DNA of 64,000 nucleotides from Vallitaleaceae bacterium (GTDB lineage: Bacteria > Bacillota > Clostridia > Lachnospirales > Vallitaleaceae): the NCBI GenBank assembly GCA_028277605.1, contig JANQFZ010000072.1, positions 30,379 to 94,378 on the forward strand, written 5' to 3'. The translations under genes and the position numbers were made by a program. The notes below the pieces were generated by a model. It did not search any database, had not been told where the DNA came from, and saw nothing but the letters and a program-made list of their open reading frames with translations. This document shows, one piece after another, positions 35,405 through 44,641 of the stretch; the first letter of the stretch is position 1, and each line of letters starts with the position of its first letter.

Positions 35405-36512
35405 CTGGAATTTTTCCTCCTAAGGATTTTGGATTAAAATCATATAGTACCTGATATAACCCAGCTAATATATCCTTAGATTCATTTGCATCAATGTAAA
35501 CAATGTTACATTTCGGTAAAGCTATCTCTGCTATTTTTGCTTTTGGTAAAATCTCAAATTTCTCAATGAGTTCACTAGCTTCTGTTACATTTTGGTTGAC
35601 CCAGTCTACCGATTGCTTGTACTCATTTAGAAAATTATTAACTGCTTCTTTGTTGGTATCAGCAAACGCTTTATTAACAATAAGACATCCCATAGCAAGC
35701 TGACTATCATTAGCAGCCGTATTCTTCCATACCTCTGTTAAGTCTAAAGCGATTCGTATATTTTCATCCTTCATAGTAGCTGTAGTAACATGAGGTTGAG
35801 GAAGTAGTGCTATAGGCACATCTCCAGCTGTTACAGCCGCTGCTAATTCTGCATGCTGTAATGAATAATTAATCTCTATATTCTTTTCTGGATCGATACC
35901 ATTTTCTTTAAGTAAGTAGTTAAGAACATATTCTGGTGTTGCTCCCTTACCACTAGCCCATACCTGCTTACCTTTTAAATCTTGGATAGATTGAATTTCA
36001 TTACCTGCTTCAACTATATATAATACACCTAATGTATTGATAGCTGCAAGTTGTACTTGCCCATTGGTCTTATTGTATAAAACGGACGCTAAATTAGTGG
36101 GTACAGCAGCAATATCCACTTCACCGTTAATAATTTTTGCAGTTAACTGATCAGGTGCTCCATACAATGAAAAATCATACTTATTCTCAGTTTGCTCTTT
36201 CTCAGCATCTTCCATAAGCTTTGACATACCCATACCTGTTGGTCCCTTAAGTGTAGCTACCTTCATGGTGATTGGTTCTTTTTCTTGAGTCTGGTCTTCT
36301 TGTTGGTTATCCTGCTCTTTTTGTTGTTCCTCTTGCTGTCCCTGCTGGTCCTCTTGCTGTTGCTGCTCATTATTCGTATTATCGTTGGCATCTGCTGATT
36401 GCTCTTTATTATAAGCATCATCATTCACATTGGATTTCTTACACGCCGAGAATGATAGAATAGATACCATTAATAATAAGCATACACTTAGTAGCCTAAA
36501 TTTCTTATTCAT
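35379..36512 (-). CDS. NMT1/TauA-type ABC substrate-binding lipoprotein
   Basis: A 377-aa exported lipoprotein. Signal peptide with lipobox SILSFSACKKS (Cys24), then a 50-residue linker made mainly of Gln, Glu, Asp and Asn, then a binding domain of the NMT1/THI5-like class: MKVATLKGPTGMGMSKLMED, GEVDIAAVPTNLASVLYNKT, LKGKQVWASGKGATPEYVLNYLL. Such proteins bind alkanesulfonates, nitrate, thiamine precursors or similar small molecules. No cofactor or sulfur gene is adjacent and no riboswitch was seen, so the ligand stays open. AAGGAGG precedes ATG at 36512. First gene of the SBP-permease-ATPase set. Confidence 0.88.
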   Translation of the reverse strand: MNKKFRLLSVCLLLMVSILSFSACKKSNVNDDAYNKEQSADANDNTNNEQQQQEDQQGQQEEQQKEQDNQQEDQTQEKEPITMKVATLKGPTGMGMSKLMEDAEKEQTENKYDFSLYGAPDQLTAKIINGEVDIAAVPTNLASVLYNKTNGQVQLAAINTLGVLYIVEAGNEIQSIQDLKGKQVWASGKGATPEYVLNYLLKENGIDPEKNIEINYSLQHAELAAAVTAGDVPIALLPQPHVTTATMKDENIRIALDLTEVWKNTAANDSQLAMGCLIVNKAFADTNKEAVNNFLNEYKQSVDWVNQNVTEASELIEKFEILPKAKIAEIALPKCNIVYIDANESKDILAGLYQVLYDFNPKSLGGKIPDDNFYYQQ

Positions 36513-36633
36513 AAGTTTTGTTCCTCCTTAAATCATTCATAAATGCTATGCATTTTAATTATTGTTAAGAAAAAATCATTGTACAACACTATATTATAGC
36601 ATCTAATTAAAATTTAGCAATAGCATTTGAAAT

Positions 36634-37215
36634 TTATGGTTTAATAAACTTTTTAAGTTTATCATAATTTAATTCATCCAGTAGCTGCGTTAGCAAGTGA
36701 GCATTTCTTATTACTTCAGTAGGTTCATGTATATAGGCTTTAGAATCTACACAAAGCTTTAGTGGAAAATTAGGCGATTTCATAAGTTGATTGATTGGCT
36801 TTAAGGCTGTTTTTGCATCTTTTACAACGGTTAAATGAACATAACTTCCTAACAAGGAACGTTTTAGTTTGCAAGTAATGGAAATATCACGTAACTCCTT
36901 CATAACTAATTGCTTCTTAATTTCCTTATAAATATAGATGCTAATATCAGCCTCATTATAGTAGTACTTACCTCTTAACCGCCAATAGAGTCCTTTATTC
37001 TTTTTTGTATGATATGGTACCGGTTGATGACCATTTATAGTAACCTGATGGATACATTCTAATGCTGTTTTATTTACGGCTTGATTGACAATAGCCTGTA
37101 AACATGTTCTATCGTGAAGAAAGATGATGATATAGAGAAGCGTTATAATAACAAAAGAAACAACAGGTATTATCAACGCCGCCTCAACAGTAAAACTTCC
37201 CTTTACAGGTTTCAT
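36634..37215 (-). CDS. TadE-like pseudopilin
   Basis: A 193-aa protein with a TadE/prepilin-like N terminus: basic KPVKG, then SFTVEAALIIPVV with Glu five residues after the Gly, then a hydrophobic helix (about 10-32). A pseudopilin peptidase would cut after the Gly. The exported part has LxxxC and several basic patches but no recognised domain. It sits 14 bases after the prepilin peptidase gene in the same strand, in a four-gene Tad-type set (36634-42086). Function of the mature protein (minor pilin or surface protein) is inferred from family and context. Confidence 0.75.
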   Translation of the reverse strand: MKPVKGSFTVEAALIIPVVSFVIITLLYIIIFLHDRTCLQAIVNQAVNKTALECIHQVTINGHQPVPYHTKKNKGLYWRLRGKYYYNEADISIYIYKEIKKQLVMKELRDISITCKLKRSLLGSYVHLTVVKDAKTALKPINQLMKSPNFPLKLCVDSKAYIHEPTEVIRNAHLLTQLLDELNYDKLKKFIKP

Positions 37216-37229
37216 ATCCTATCACCTAT

Positions 37230-37820
37230 TTATAACATAAATGTATGAATAGCAAGAGCAATAAACATATAGGGGATAAAAGGTAATTCTGTTTTCTTAG
37301 AAGCCTTCTTAAAAGCAATTAGGAAAATACTTACCAATCCAGAAACTACTAATGCATATAGTATTACTGAAATACCTGTTTGCCATCCTAAGGTGAAGCC
37401 GATAAAACTAATGATAATGGCATCTCCCATACCAATTGCCCCTCTAGTTATTAAAGAGAGTATAATAAATCCGCTTCCAACACCTAAACCCATTAAACCA
37501 TCCAAGATGGTAACATTAGGGTTGCAGTACACTGTTAATCCACCAATGATAAAAGCTATAAGAATCAATGGATAAGGTATGGTTTTGGTTTGTATATCTA
37601 TTACTGAAAGAACGAGAAGCATCATTAAAGTAAATTCTATAGATATAAAATGACTATTAAAACCAAAATAGAAGTAATTGATTGTAGTGATGACAGCTGA
37701 AAAGATAATAATGAACCCATGTAGTGCATAGTATTGGCAAGAAGATGATTTAATATAACTGATTAGACTTGTTAACCATCCTAATAGACCACCTAATAGG
37801 ATATAATATATTTCTCTCAT
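37230..37820 (-). CDS. A24-family prepilin/preflagellin peptidase (TadV/CpaA-like)
   Basis: A 196-aa membrane aspartic protease with six or more helices and the two catalytic Asp contexts: SVIDIQTKTIPYPLIL near residue 75 and the GxGD motif GAIGMGDAIIISF near 130. It is short and lacks the N-methylating cysteine domain of PilD, as expected for Tad-type peptidases. It should mature the neighbouring TadE-like proteins (36634, 37817 and probably 38736), all of which carry a Gly followed by TLEA/TVEA or similar. Its end and the previous gene overlap by 4 bases (ATGA-type junction). Confidence 0.88.
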   Translation of the reverse strand: MREIYYILLGGLLGWLTSLISYIKSSSCQYYALHGFIIIFSAVITTINYFYFGFNSHFISIEFTLMMLLVLSVIDIQTKTIPYPLILIAFIIGGLTVYCNPNVTILDGLMGLGVGSGFIILSLITRGAIGMGDAIIISFIGFTLGWQTGISVILYALVVSGLVSIFLIAFKKASKKTELPFIPYMFIALAIHTFML

Positions 37821-38698
37821 GGATTTTCTCCCTTTAAACAGGTTTTACATGCTGTATAACCATTATTGACAGCCTGTTCCAATGTAATTGCTTTAACCTT
37901 CCTATTAATTGCATAACAATTAGGATCGAGATGAAAGCAGTCTCCACCTGAGGTTACGATAACTTCTGTGTCATCTGTTAAGTTTTTTGCCTGTTTTGCA
38001 CATATCTCACAGGGTCTTCTTGAATTTTTGATGTCTTTATAAAAACGCTTTTCAGTTGGAATAAATATATGTCTACATCTTGGATTCGTATGGTATTTTG
38101 TGCCATGCTCAGTGATATACACCATTTGTTTATCTGCTTGTTCAACCTCGGATGCAAAGTTTGAGTTACCCTTCCATAGTCTTGAAGTAGCCCTTTGTAT
38201 TAAATGAATTTTCTTTAGACCAGGAACTGGAATAGGCAGCTTTAAATCATAGTGTACAACGATAGCTACATCTTCTTTTTCTGATAAAAATGAAGACTGT
38301 GAGAAATCTAGACCACCCCTTCCCCCTACTATATACCAGTGATTATATTGATGTGGAGTGATGTATCGATCTATCAGCGAGGATATGATGGATTGTCCTA
38401 ACATACTTTTGACTGACTGATTTGTTTTATCTACAGCTAAGTCAATAAAAGACTGCATACCATGGAAAGCATCATTTTTAGGAATTCTTTTATCTAATGC
38501 ATTCTCTATATCCAGCTTATCTAAGACATATGTATAAGTGGCAAGATTATCTGCTGTATGTGTGATAGCATGCTGGATGTTTTCATGTACATAAATAATT
38601 TTTATAAAATAAGCTAAAGACAACACAAAGCACAAAAAAATGGGTAAGACAATTGCCGCTTCTAAAGTTAAAGCTCCTCTGCACTTTCTCATCTTCAC
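37817..38698 (-). CDS. TadE-like protein with duplicated C-terminal cysteine motif
   Basis: A 293-aa protein. N terminus MKMRKCRGALTLEAAIVLP is a classic TadE-type sorting region before one membrane helix. The middle is beta-rich. The C-terminal 95 residues hold two copies of a cysteine unit: TEHGTKYHTNPRCRHI...RPCEICAKQ and TSGGDCFHLDPNCYAI...ACKTCLKG, each H-x(4)-C followed by C-x2-C, which could bind a metal such as zinc. This tail is unusual on a pseudopilin-like protein. Start is GTG at 38698 (or ATG at 38692). Overlaps the peptidase gene by four bases. Confidence 0.75.
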   Translation of the reverse strand: MKMRKCRGALTLEAAIVLPIFLCFVLSLAYFIKIIYVHENIQHAITHTADNLATYTYVLDKLDIENALDKRIPKNDAFHGMQSFIDLAVDKTNQSVKSMLGQSIISSLIDRYITPHQYNHWYIVGGRGGLDFSQSSFLSEKEDVAIVVHYDLKLPIPVPGLKKIHLIQRATSRLWKGNSNFASEVEQADKQMVYITEHGTKYHTNPRCRHIFIPTEKRFYKDIKNSRRPCEICAKQAKNLTDDTEVIVTSGGDCFHLDPNCYAINRKVKAITLEQAVNNGYTACKTCLKGENP

Positions 38699-38735
38699 CT
38701 AATCACCCCCTTAATTAGCTTAAATCATAATCCAC

Positions 38736-41700
38736 TTAATAAGTTGCGGATGTTTCAATTTCTAATGAGTATCCTTTGAAGTCCTTCGCCTTTTTTGGCA
38801 TAAATGGGAGCTTAAAAAACAAAGGATTAACGATCAAGTTGGATTTGATATTAAAGGAATAGATATAATGACTTAATTGTAAAGTAGGATCCTGTCTAAA
38901 TTTTGACATATTAAGCTGAAGTAAATCCATCACACGATAGAGCTTACTTTCCTTATGATTAAGCAACAATAACAGTCTTAAATAATCTCTATACGTTAAC
39001 TTTGGTATTAAATTCATCACCTTGCTTTTACCAGTAGTTCCAATATTTTTATCTAATACAGTAGATAGCTTCTTTTTACATGTATCTTTCAGCTGGTTGG
39101 ATAAGTGGTTGATCTTATCTTTTGCTAAAGATTTTATTTTATGACTAGAGGCATCAATATGATCCTGAATACCAGACTCAAATTGGTTTAGAGTATCCTG
39201 AATCATAGTCTCTGTTTGCTTAGTTATCTTCTGTTTTGCATGATTTATTTTGTGTTGATACTCATGAATTAAGTTTTCTTTTTGCTTAACAACAGTTTTG
39301 TAACCACATGTTTTCAATACTTCCTTAAAGCTAGGATGATGTATTTTATCAAGTATTTCAGATACAATTTCCCCACCTTGATACTGAAGATTCATATATA
39401 TGTCCGCTGAAGGATATGGTTTGGATTCAAGAATTGCATGAAATGAATCATCAATGACTTGTTCAATTGTACTATCTATTATACAATTGGCATTTTCTTG
39501 TAATGAAACACCTATATCTAGAATGCCATTAAGCTTCTGATCAATATAGTCTGTTGAAGTATCTGATATTGAGGATCTAATGCGGCTTACTGTCTTCTTA
39601 ATATCGTTGCTATACTGATCCACAAGTGTATCCAACTTATTTACCACGTTTTGGGAACCTGCATCAATGATAAACTGAGGAATATTTTTATAATCCAGCA
39701 CCCAATCGTTAGGCATTTTATAAAAAGCCACAGCCTCCCCTTTTAACAGCTTTTGGATATCTAAATGAGATTCCGCATAACTCCACGCACTCATAATTAA
39801 AGCAGCAATCACATATGCTCCTATGCCTAACGTCCACCAACCAGCTATTGCACTAGCAATAGACCATACAACCGTTCTCTTTTCAGTGTTTGTAAGAATG
39901 TGAATAAGATTCATAGCAAAACGTATACCTAAAATTTGATTTTTGCAGCTTTGCAAATTGGTTTGTTCATTGTTTGCTCCAACAATAGCATATTCAATCT
40001 CATAATCTAGGGCATGTGCATTTTGAGAATACCGACTTAATGAGATGGGATAGATACCTTGATTATGATCCGAGGCACAATTAAAATGACCCATAATATA
40101 TTCATTGATATACAGCTCATCCCTTAAATCTATAAGCTTAAGTCCTGCACAATTAAAGTTGGAAAGAACGTCAAGCGTGTTTGTTGTATAAGCCAATGAC
40201 TCATCGTCAAAGCTGACAGCATCACTCATTAAATCATGAGTCACTAATCCATTATGTAGAAGATAGGATGGTAGATGTTGGTTATCAAAGGGTTTGCTTG
40301 TATTCATTAAGTGTTTTTCTTGAGCTGATTGTTGAATTGTAAATGATTTTATATCATCTCTTGGATCTAATGAACTAATCTCTTCCGAACTTAACTTATC
40401 TCCATATTCAAAATAAATAGAGCTAGAATAGTGTGCTAACTGTTTTAAAATGGAATCTACATGGTATTCTAACTGAAATATATGATCCTTCCTCTTACAG
40501 CTCACTATTTGATTTAGCCAGTCTTTAGGGATTGGAAAAACATGCTCTTGGATGAATTGGTCAAGTAGGTTTCTATCCTCTTGATCAAATGGATCAAAGT
40601 GGTTTGCTAATAGATGTACCATCAATTTCTCATTATCCTCTACTAAATTTTCATAAGTGGGTTTAGATTTCTCAATGGTACTAATATTTTTTGCAATCAC
40701 TTTTTTTATCCATGGAAGGTTATCGGTCAGTGAAAATTTATGATATTGACTATCTGATGATAGATCAGCTTTTAGTTCTTCCAATTCATGATTTAATGCT
40801 GTATAGGCTGATTCTATTATTTCACTCTTATTTGCTTTGAGCGTCTCTCTATAATTATCAATATGACTTACTAGGCTTTTACTTTCTGATTCAATATTTC
40901 TAATAACTGTAAGTGCTTTTTGATTACACTTTAAGTACCCATCATGTTGAGACTGATCAGAAGAATAGATAGATTGTAGTTGTGAAATTATGAGTTCCTT
41001 TTCATTATAGTATTGGTTAAATTTAGATATAGAACGCTTCAAGTCTTTCTCATGGTTTGCTAGTTGCTCTTCCTTTTGTTTCAACTCTTTCTTCAAGGAA
41101 CTCAATTCTTTTTTAGTTTTATTAATATCTTTTTGTAATGGTTGTATTTGTTGTTGAGATAGATAAGATTGAGTTAACTTTAGCTGAAGTTTTACGAGTT
41201 GTTTTTTTGACTGACGATAAGCTTTATTGAGACTTTTTACTTTTTCTCTGATCAAGTATGTTTCTTTATAGGACACTATTACGTCATTGCCCGTATCAAC
41301 CGTTCTATTTATTATGTCCTTAAAATGTGATGCTATATGGTTTATATTGAGGTATTTGTTCTTTAATTGTTGTTGAAGAGCTGTATCTGGAATATCTTGA
41401 ATATAGGATTGAACATCGCTATTTGGGTTTGTTAATAATCCTTTAACAAAAATATCACTAGCCGTTGGTGTCTTTTGATGACCTAATCGGATCCCTTCAA
41501 CCGTCCTAATTAGTTCACTATATAGCCCTTCAATATTTCCAGCTTTTTTAGTAATATCCATTTTTTGGTTAATATATTGAGTAGTCAGAGATGATTTTTT
41601 GATGAGTTCTAGTTTTTCTAAGAAAGGTTCAATTAAAAGTAAGGGTGCTCTGTACTTCATATAATCTAAAATCTGCACTTCTAAATAATCAGGGGTTTTT

Positions 41701-42086
41701 TCAACTAAATAGCCAACAGGAATAAAATCAATAGAAGCTATTTGATAATCATAAATATCCCAAGTATTTGGATGCTCTGACCCAGACCCAGCTATACAAG
41801 ACGAAATTATGTCATCTGTCTCCAAAGATTGAGAGGTGTAATACCCCAGTTCTTTCCTAACTTGGTGAACGGAAGGCTTCTCATAGGCAAATAGTCCATA
41901 TTCATTTGCAAGCTGTGAATCGTAGGAAGCTATTAAAGAATTGGCGGCTGACATTAACGCTCGTTCTGCTTGTATACCTGCCACCTTATATCTTGCACTT
42001 TCTATGGTGGTACAAGTAAACACAATGATTAAAAGCAGAATACCGCTTAAAAAAACCGTGATCGATCCCTTAGTGTTATTTTTCAT
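38736..42086 (-). CDS. Very large Tad-associated surface protein (DUF5702-like)
   Basis: A 1116-aa protein. The N terminus KNNTKGSITVFLSGILLLII with ESARYKVAG just after the helix resembles DUF5702/TadG-like proteins of Clostridia Tad loci, in which the Gly-Ser junction could be cut by the A24 peptidase. The exported body holds a long coiled coil (about residues 275-400; LQPLQKDINKTKKELSSLKK region), a hydrophobic segment near 750-775 (SAIAGWWTLGIGAYVIAALI) and more helical repeats (990-1060). It is probably a surface or pilus-tip assembly protein; no enzyme motif is seen. Start at 42086 follows GAGG; an upstream 52-codon run is not conserved-looking. Confidence 0.7.
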   Translation of the reverse strand: MKNNTKGSITVFLSGILLLIIVFTCTTIESARYKVAGIQAERALMSAANSLIASYDSQLANEYGLFAYEKPSVHQVRKELGYYTSQSLETDDIISSCIAGSGSEHPNTWDIYDYQIASIDFIPVGYLVEKTPDYLEVQILDYMKYRAPLLLIEPFLEKLELIKKSSLTTQYINQKMDITKKAGNIEGLYSELIRTVEGIRLGHQKTPTASDIFVKGLLTNPNSDVQSYIQDIPDTALQQQLKNKYLNINHIASHFKDIINRTVDTGNDVIVSYKETYLIREKVKSLNKAYRQSKKQLVKLQLKLTQSYLSQQQIQPLQKDINKTKKELSSLKKELKQKEEQLANHEKDLKRSISKFNQYYNEKELIISQLQSIYSSDQSQHDGYLKCNQKALTVIRNIESESKSLVSHIDNYRETLKANKSEIIESAYTALNHELEELKADLSSDSQYHKFSLTDNLPWIKKVIAKNISTIEKSKPTYENLVEDNEKLMVHLLANHFDPFDQEDRNLLDQFIQEHVFPIPKDWLNQIVSCKRKDHIFQLEYHVDSILKQLAHYSSSIYFEYGDKLSSEEISSLDPRDDIKSFTIQQSAQEKHLMNTSKPFDNQHLPSYLLHNGLVTHDLMSDAVSFDDESLAYTTNTLDVLSNFNCAGLKLIDLRDELYINEYIMGHFNCASDHNQGIYPISLSRYSQNAHALDYEIEYAIVGANNEQTNLQSCKNQILGIRFAMNLIHILTNTEKRTVVWSIASAIAGWWTLGIGAYVIAALIMSAWSYAESHLDIQKLLKGEAVAFYKMPNDWVLDYKNIPQFIIDAGSQNVVNKLDTLVDQYSNDIKKTVSRIRSSISDTSTDYIDQKLNGILDIGVSLQENANCIIDSTIEQVIDDSFHAILESKPYPSADIYMNLQYQGGEIVSEILDKIHHPSFKEVLKTCGYKTVVKQKENLIHEYQHKINHAKQKITKQTETMIQDTLNQFESGIQDHIDASSHKIKSLAKDKINHLSNQLKDTCKKKLSTVLDKNIGTTGKSKVMNLIPKLTYRDYLRLLLLLNHKESKLYRVMDLLQLNMSKFRQDPTLQLSHYIYSFNIKSNLIVNPLFFKLPFMPKKAKDFKGYSLEIETSATY

Positions 42087-42222
42087 ACCCCTGACCTCAT
42101 CATCTAAAACACATAAAATAACCTTAAATGTTTTATATTTCCCCAAATATAAATTCAATCTACTTATTATTCTAATGTTTTTACAGCATTTGTCAATAAA
42201 AATTTTAGTTAGTCCCAGCACT

Positions 42223-42756
42223 TTAAAAGTTGAAATAGCCATACTTTCCTGTGTTACCGTCTTTGAATAGATCGAGTTTTAAGGGATAATAGGTGAAGAC
42301 AAAGAAAACTAAGGTCAACGATAGTATACCGATCTGCCATATCATATTGTATTGATGGAACTCTTTTTCTGAACTAATAATGAAGTAGCTGATAATTTGC
42401 GCGACAATAAAGCCAATGATACCGTTGATAATATTAACTAGAGGGATTTCGTATCCAAGAATGCCTGAATAGGTATAGTATAGTATCATCGTCACTAGAG
42501 GAACTATGAGAAGTCCCATGAGTTTAGCAAACCAAAAGTTTTTTAAGTACCTTCCAATAAAAAAGGCTTGAATAAGATAAAGTATAAAGATAGCAAAGAA
42601 TCCTATTTTTAAGTGTTCCCAAACACTAGTGTTAACAGCACATATTAAAGAGAGTCCCATTTCTTTTGTCCATTCATACCCGTAATGAAAAAATATCCAT
42701 AGCCCAATACTTACGATTAGACCTCCAAATTCCCATATAATCAGCTTTTTTTTCAT
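42223..42756 (-). CDS. Membrane protein, DUF6512-like
   Basis: A 177-aa membrane protein with five predicted helices. Recognisable features are the N-terminal IIWEFGGLIVSIGLWIFFHY, then VNTSVWEHLKIGFFAIFILY, a Trp-Glu-His-Leu-Lys motif that recurs in a Clostridia family annotated DUF6512, and later GFIVAQIISYFI. No function is known. The start at 42756 is preferred because GAGG lies eight bases upstream. It lies 136 bases upstream of the large Tad protein in the same strand; whether they share a transcript is not clear. Confidence 0.65.
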   Translation of the reverse strand: MKKKLIIWEFGGLIVSIGLWIFFHYGYEWTKEMGLSLICAVNTSVWEHLKIGFFAIFILYLIQAFFIGRYLKNFWFAKLMGLLIVPLVTMILYYTYSGILGYEIPLVNIINGIIGFIVAQIISYFIISSEKEFHQYNMIWQIGILSLTLVFFVFTYYPLKLDLFKDGNTGKYGYFNF

Positions 42757-42949
42757 TGATAACACCTCAAAATAATAACTATTATAGTACTTATAGTACT
42801 TCTATTATTAGTATTATCATAGAAATTTATTTTAAACGGATTCTCTGTTAAAGATTAAGTATAACAACTTAATTATCACTACAAAAATTTGTTATCGACA
42901 ATTAATTATACTGACTAGCAAAAACCAAATATCCATGTATAGCATGCTA

Positions 42950-43453
42950 TTACATAGATTGAATCTTACTATTTTCATAAACAGTATAATAAAAATCAAG
43001 AGATTGATAGGTCATTCTTTCACTTTTAGATATCAATGTCCAATTCTCTAATTCATCCAAATTCATAATATGCCTATCAGCCTTAAAAGCTGTATCAATT
43101 TGAGTTACATAAGCATATTGACAGTAAGGGAGCAGTGAATGATAGATAGATTCACCACCTATAATAAATATCTGCTTATCCTTATATTCTGGTAAAACAC
43201 TCAATAATTGGGTGATAGAATGCACTAGTCTAATACCCTCACTCGTATATAAGTCATTTCTAGACAATACAATATTATCTCTATCTATTAAAGGTTTACC
43301 ATTTGGCAAAGACTCATAAGTTGTTCTCCCCATAACCACCACTTGACCTACTGTTTTTTTCTTAAATTGCTTCATATCCTCTGGAATACGAGTTAGTAAC
43401 TCACCTTCATATCCAATGCCCCAATTTCTATCTACAGCTACAATTAAGTTCAT
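42950..43453 (-). CDS. folA: Dihydrofolate reductase
   Basis: A 167-aa NADPH-dependent enzyme that regenerates tetrahydrofolate. DHFR landmarks: MNLIVAVDRNWGIGYEGELL at the N terminus, RIPEDMKQFKKKT, VVMGRTTYESLP, NIVLSRN and IFIIGGESIYHSLLP. It lies 76 bases after thyA on the same strand, the classical pair: thymidylate synthase turns methylene-THF into dihydrofolate, which DHFR reduces. Start at 43453 follows GGAG by nine bases; an ATG 15 bases earlier lacks a ribosome site. Confidence 0.95.
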   Translation of the reverse strand: MNLIVAVDRNWGIGYEGELLTRIPEDMKQFKKKTVGQVVVMGRTTYESLPNGKPLIDRDNIVLSRNDLYTSEGIRLVHSITQLLSVLPEYKDKQIFIIGGESIYHSLLPYCQYAYVTQIDTAFKADRHIMNLDELENWTLISKSERMTYQSLDFYYTVYENSKIQSM

Positions 43454-43529
43454 ATCACATTGCTCCATTCTATAACTGTTCTTACTTTACTCAGCTCATC
43501 CCTTATACTCTCCTAGTTAATAATCATAA

Positions 43530-44360
43530 CTATATTGCAACAGGAATGCCCTTGATCTGATCTCCCTTTTGATAGTTTTCTAAGTGAAAATCATCTACCG
43601 TAAAGTCATAAAAGTTTTTAATCTCTTTATTCATAATAAATCTTGGTGCTTCAAAGCTTTCTCTGTTGATTAATTCTTTTACTATTGGTAGATGTCGGTC
43701 ATAAATATGTGCATCTGCAATAACATGCACTAATTCTCCTGCTTCTAAATTAGAAACAGAAGCAAACATATGGACTAAAACAGCATATTGGACAACATTC
43801 CAATTATTAGCAACTAAAATGTCATTGGAACGCTGATGTAATATTGCATTGAGTTGATTTCCTATTACATTAAAAGTTACACTGTAGGCACATGGATACA
43901 GATTCATTTCATGTAAATCCTGGTGATTATAGATATTGGTTATTATTCTTCTGCTATAGGGGTTATTCTTTAAATCATATAATACCCTATCAACCTGATC
44001 AAATTTCCCCTCTTTATAGTCATGTTTCTGTGAAAGCTGATAACCATAAGCTTTACCTATAGACCCTGTTTCATCTGCCCAGCTATCCCATATATGACTA
44101 TTCAAATCATGAACATTATTTGATTTCTTCTGCCAAATCCATAAAATCTCATCTATAGCTTTCTTAAATGCTGTCGGTCTAAGGGTTAGGATAGGAAATT
44201 CTTCCTTAAGAGAATATCGATTAATTACACCAAACCGCTTAATGGTATGAGCTGGCGTACCGTCTTCCCAACGAGGTCTTACTTCCTGTCCTTCTGAGCT
44301 ATATCCATTCTTAATAATATCATCACACATTTTAATAAATAAATGATCGGCTAAACTCAT
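43530..44360 (-). CDS. thyA: Thymidylate synthase (ThyA)
   Basis: A 276-aa enzyme that methylates dUMP to dTMP with methylene-tetrahydrofolate. The catalytic Cys lies in NLYPCAYSVTFNVI; the residue after it is Ala in place of the His of E. coli-like PPCH. Other motifs: RRIITNIYN, LHQRSNDILVANNWNV (dUMP-binding Arg and Asn) and DAHIYDRHLPIV. Start at 44360 is chosen after AAAGGAG. Together with folA and nrdD it forms a deoxynucleotide block. No flavin-dependent ThyX was seen. Confidence 0.92.
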   Translation of the reverse strand: MSLADHLFIKMCDDIIKNGYSSEGQEVRPRWEDGTPAHTIKRFGVINRYSLKEEFPILTLRPTAFKKAIDEILWIWQKKSNNVHDLNSHIWDSWADETGSIGKAYGYQLSQKHDYKEGKFDQVDRVLYDLKNNPYSRRIITNIYNHQDLHEMNLYPCAYSVTFNVIGNQLNAILHQRSNDILVANNWNVVQYAVLVHMFASVSNLEAGELVHVIADAHIYDRHLPIVKELINRESFEAPRFIMNKEIKNFYDFTVDDFHLENYQKGDQIKGIPVAI

Positions 44361-44570
44361 AACAATCTCCTTTCTATTCAATACAACCAAAGAGTCAAAA
44401 ACTCTATTCCATGAATCTAACTATGCATACATTACATAGTTTATAAACCTATACAACATTAACAAAACTAAACTAGAACATTTATTCTCCAATATATATC
44501 CAAAAGCAAATTAGCTTTACTTCAAGCCTTACTGTTTTAACAACACTTAAAAAAATGTATTCATAAGGCT

Positions 44571-44602
44571 AAAAAAATGAGACGGTGAATTGAGTCACCG
44601 CC
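44571..44602 (-). terminator. Rho-independent terminator after nrdD
   Basis: GGCGGTGA and TCACCGTC pair (one G-U) around a five-base loop, followed by TCA and seven T on the minus strand, about 40 bases after the nrdD stop codon. The rest of the 281-base gap to thyA is AT-rich with no visible gene. Confidence 0.85.
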
Positions 44603-44641
44603 TTGTGTATAGGAAAACCCCCACTTAAAATAGGAATATGG

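Noticed and set aside
41941..42270. A 109-codon plus-strand frame over the start of the large Tad protein
   Set aside because: Antisense to the signal and anchor region of a supported gene; no ribosome site.
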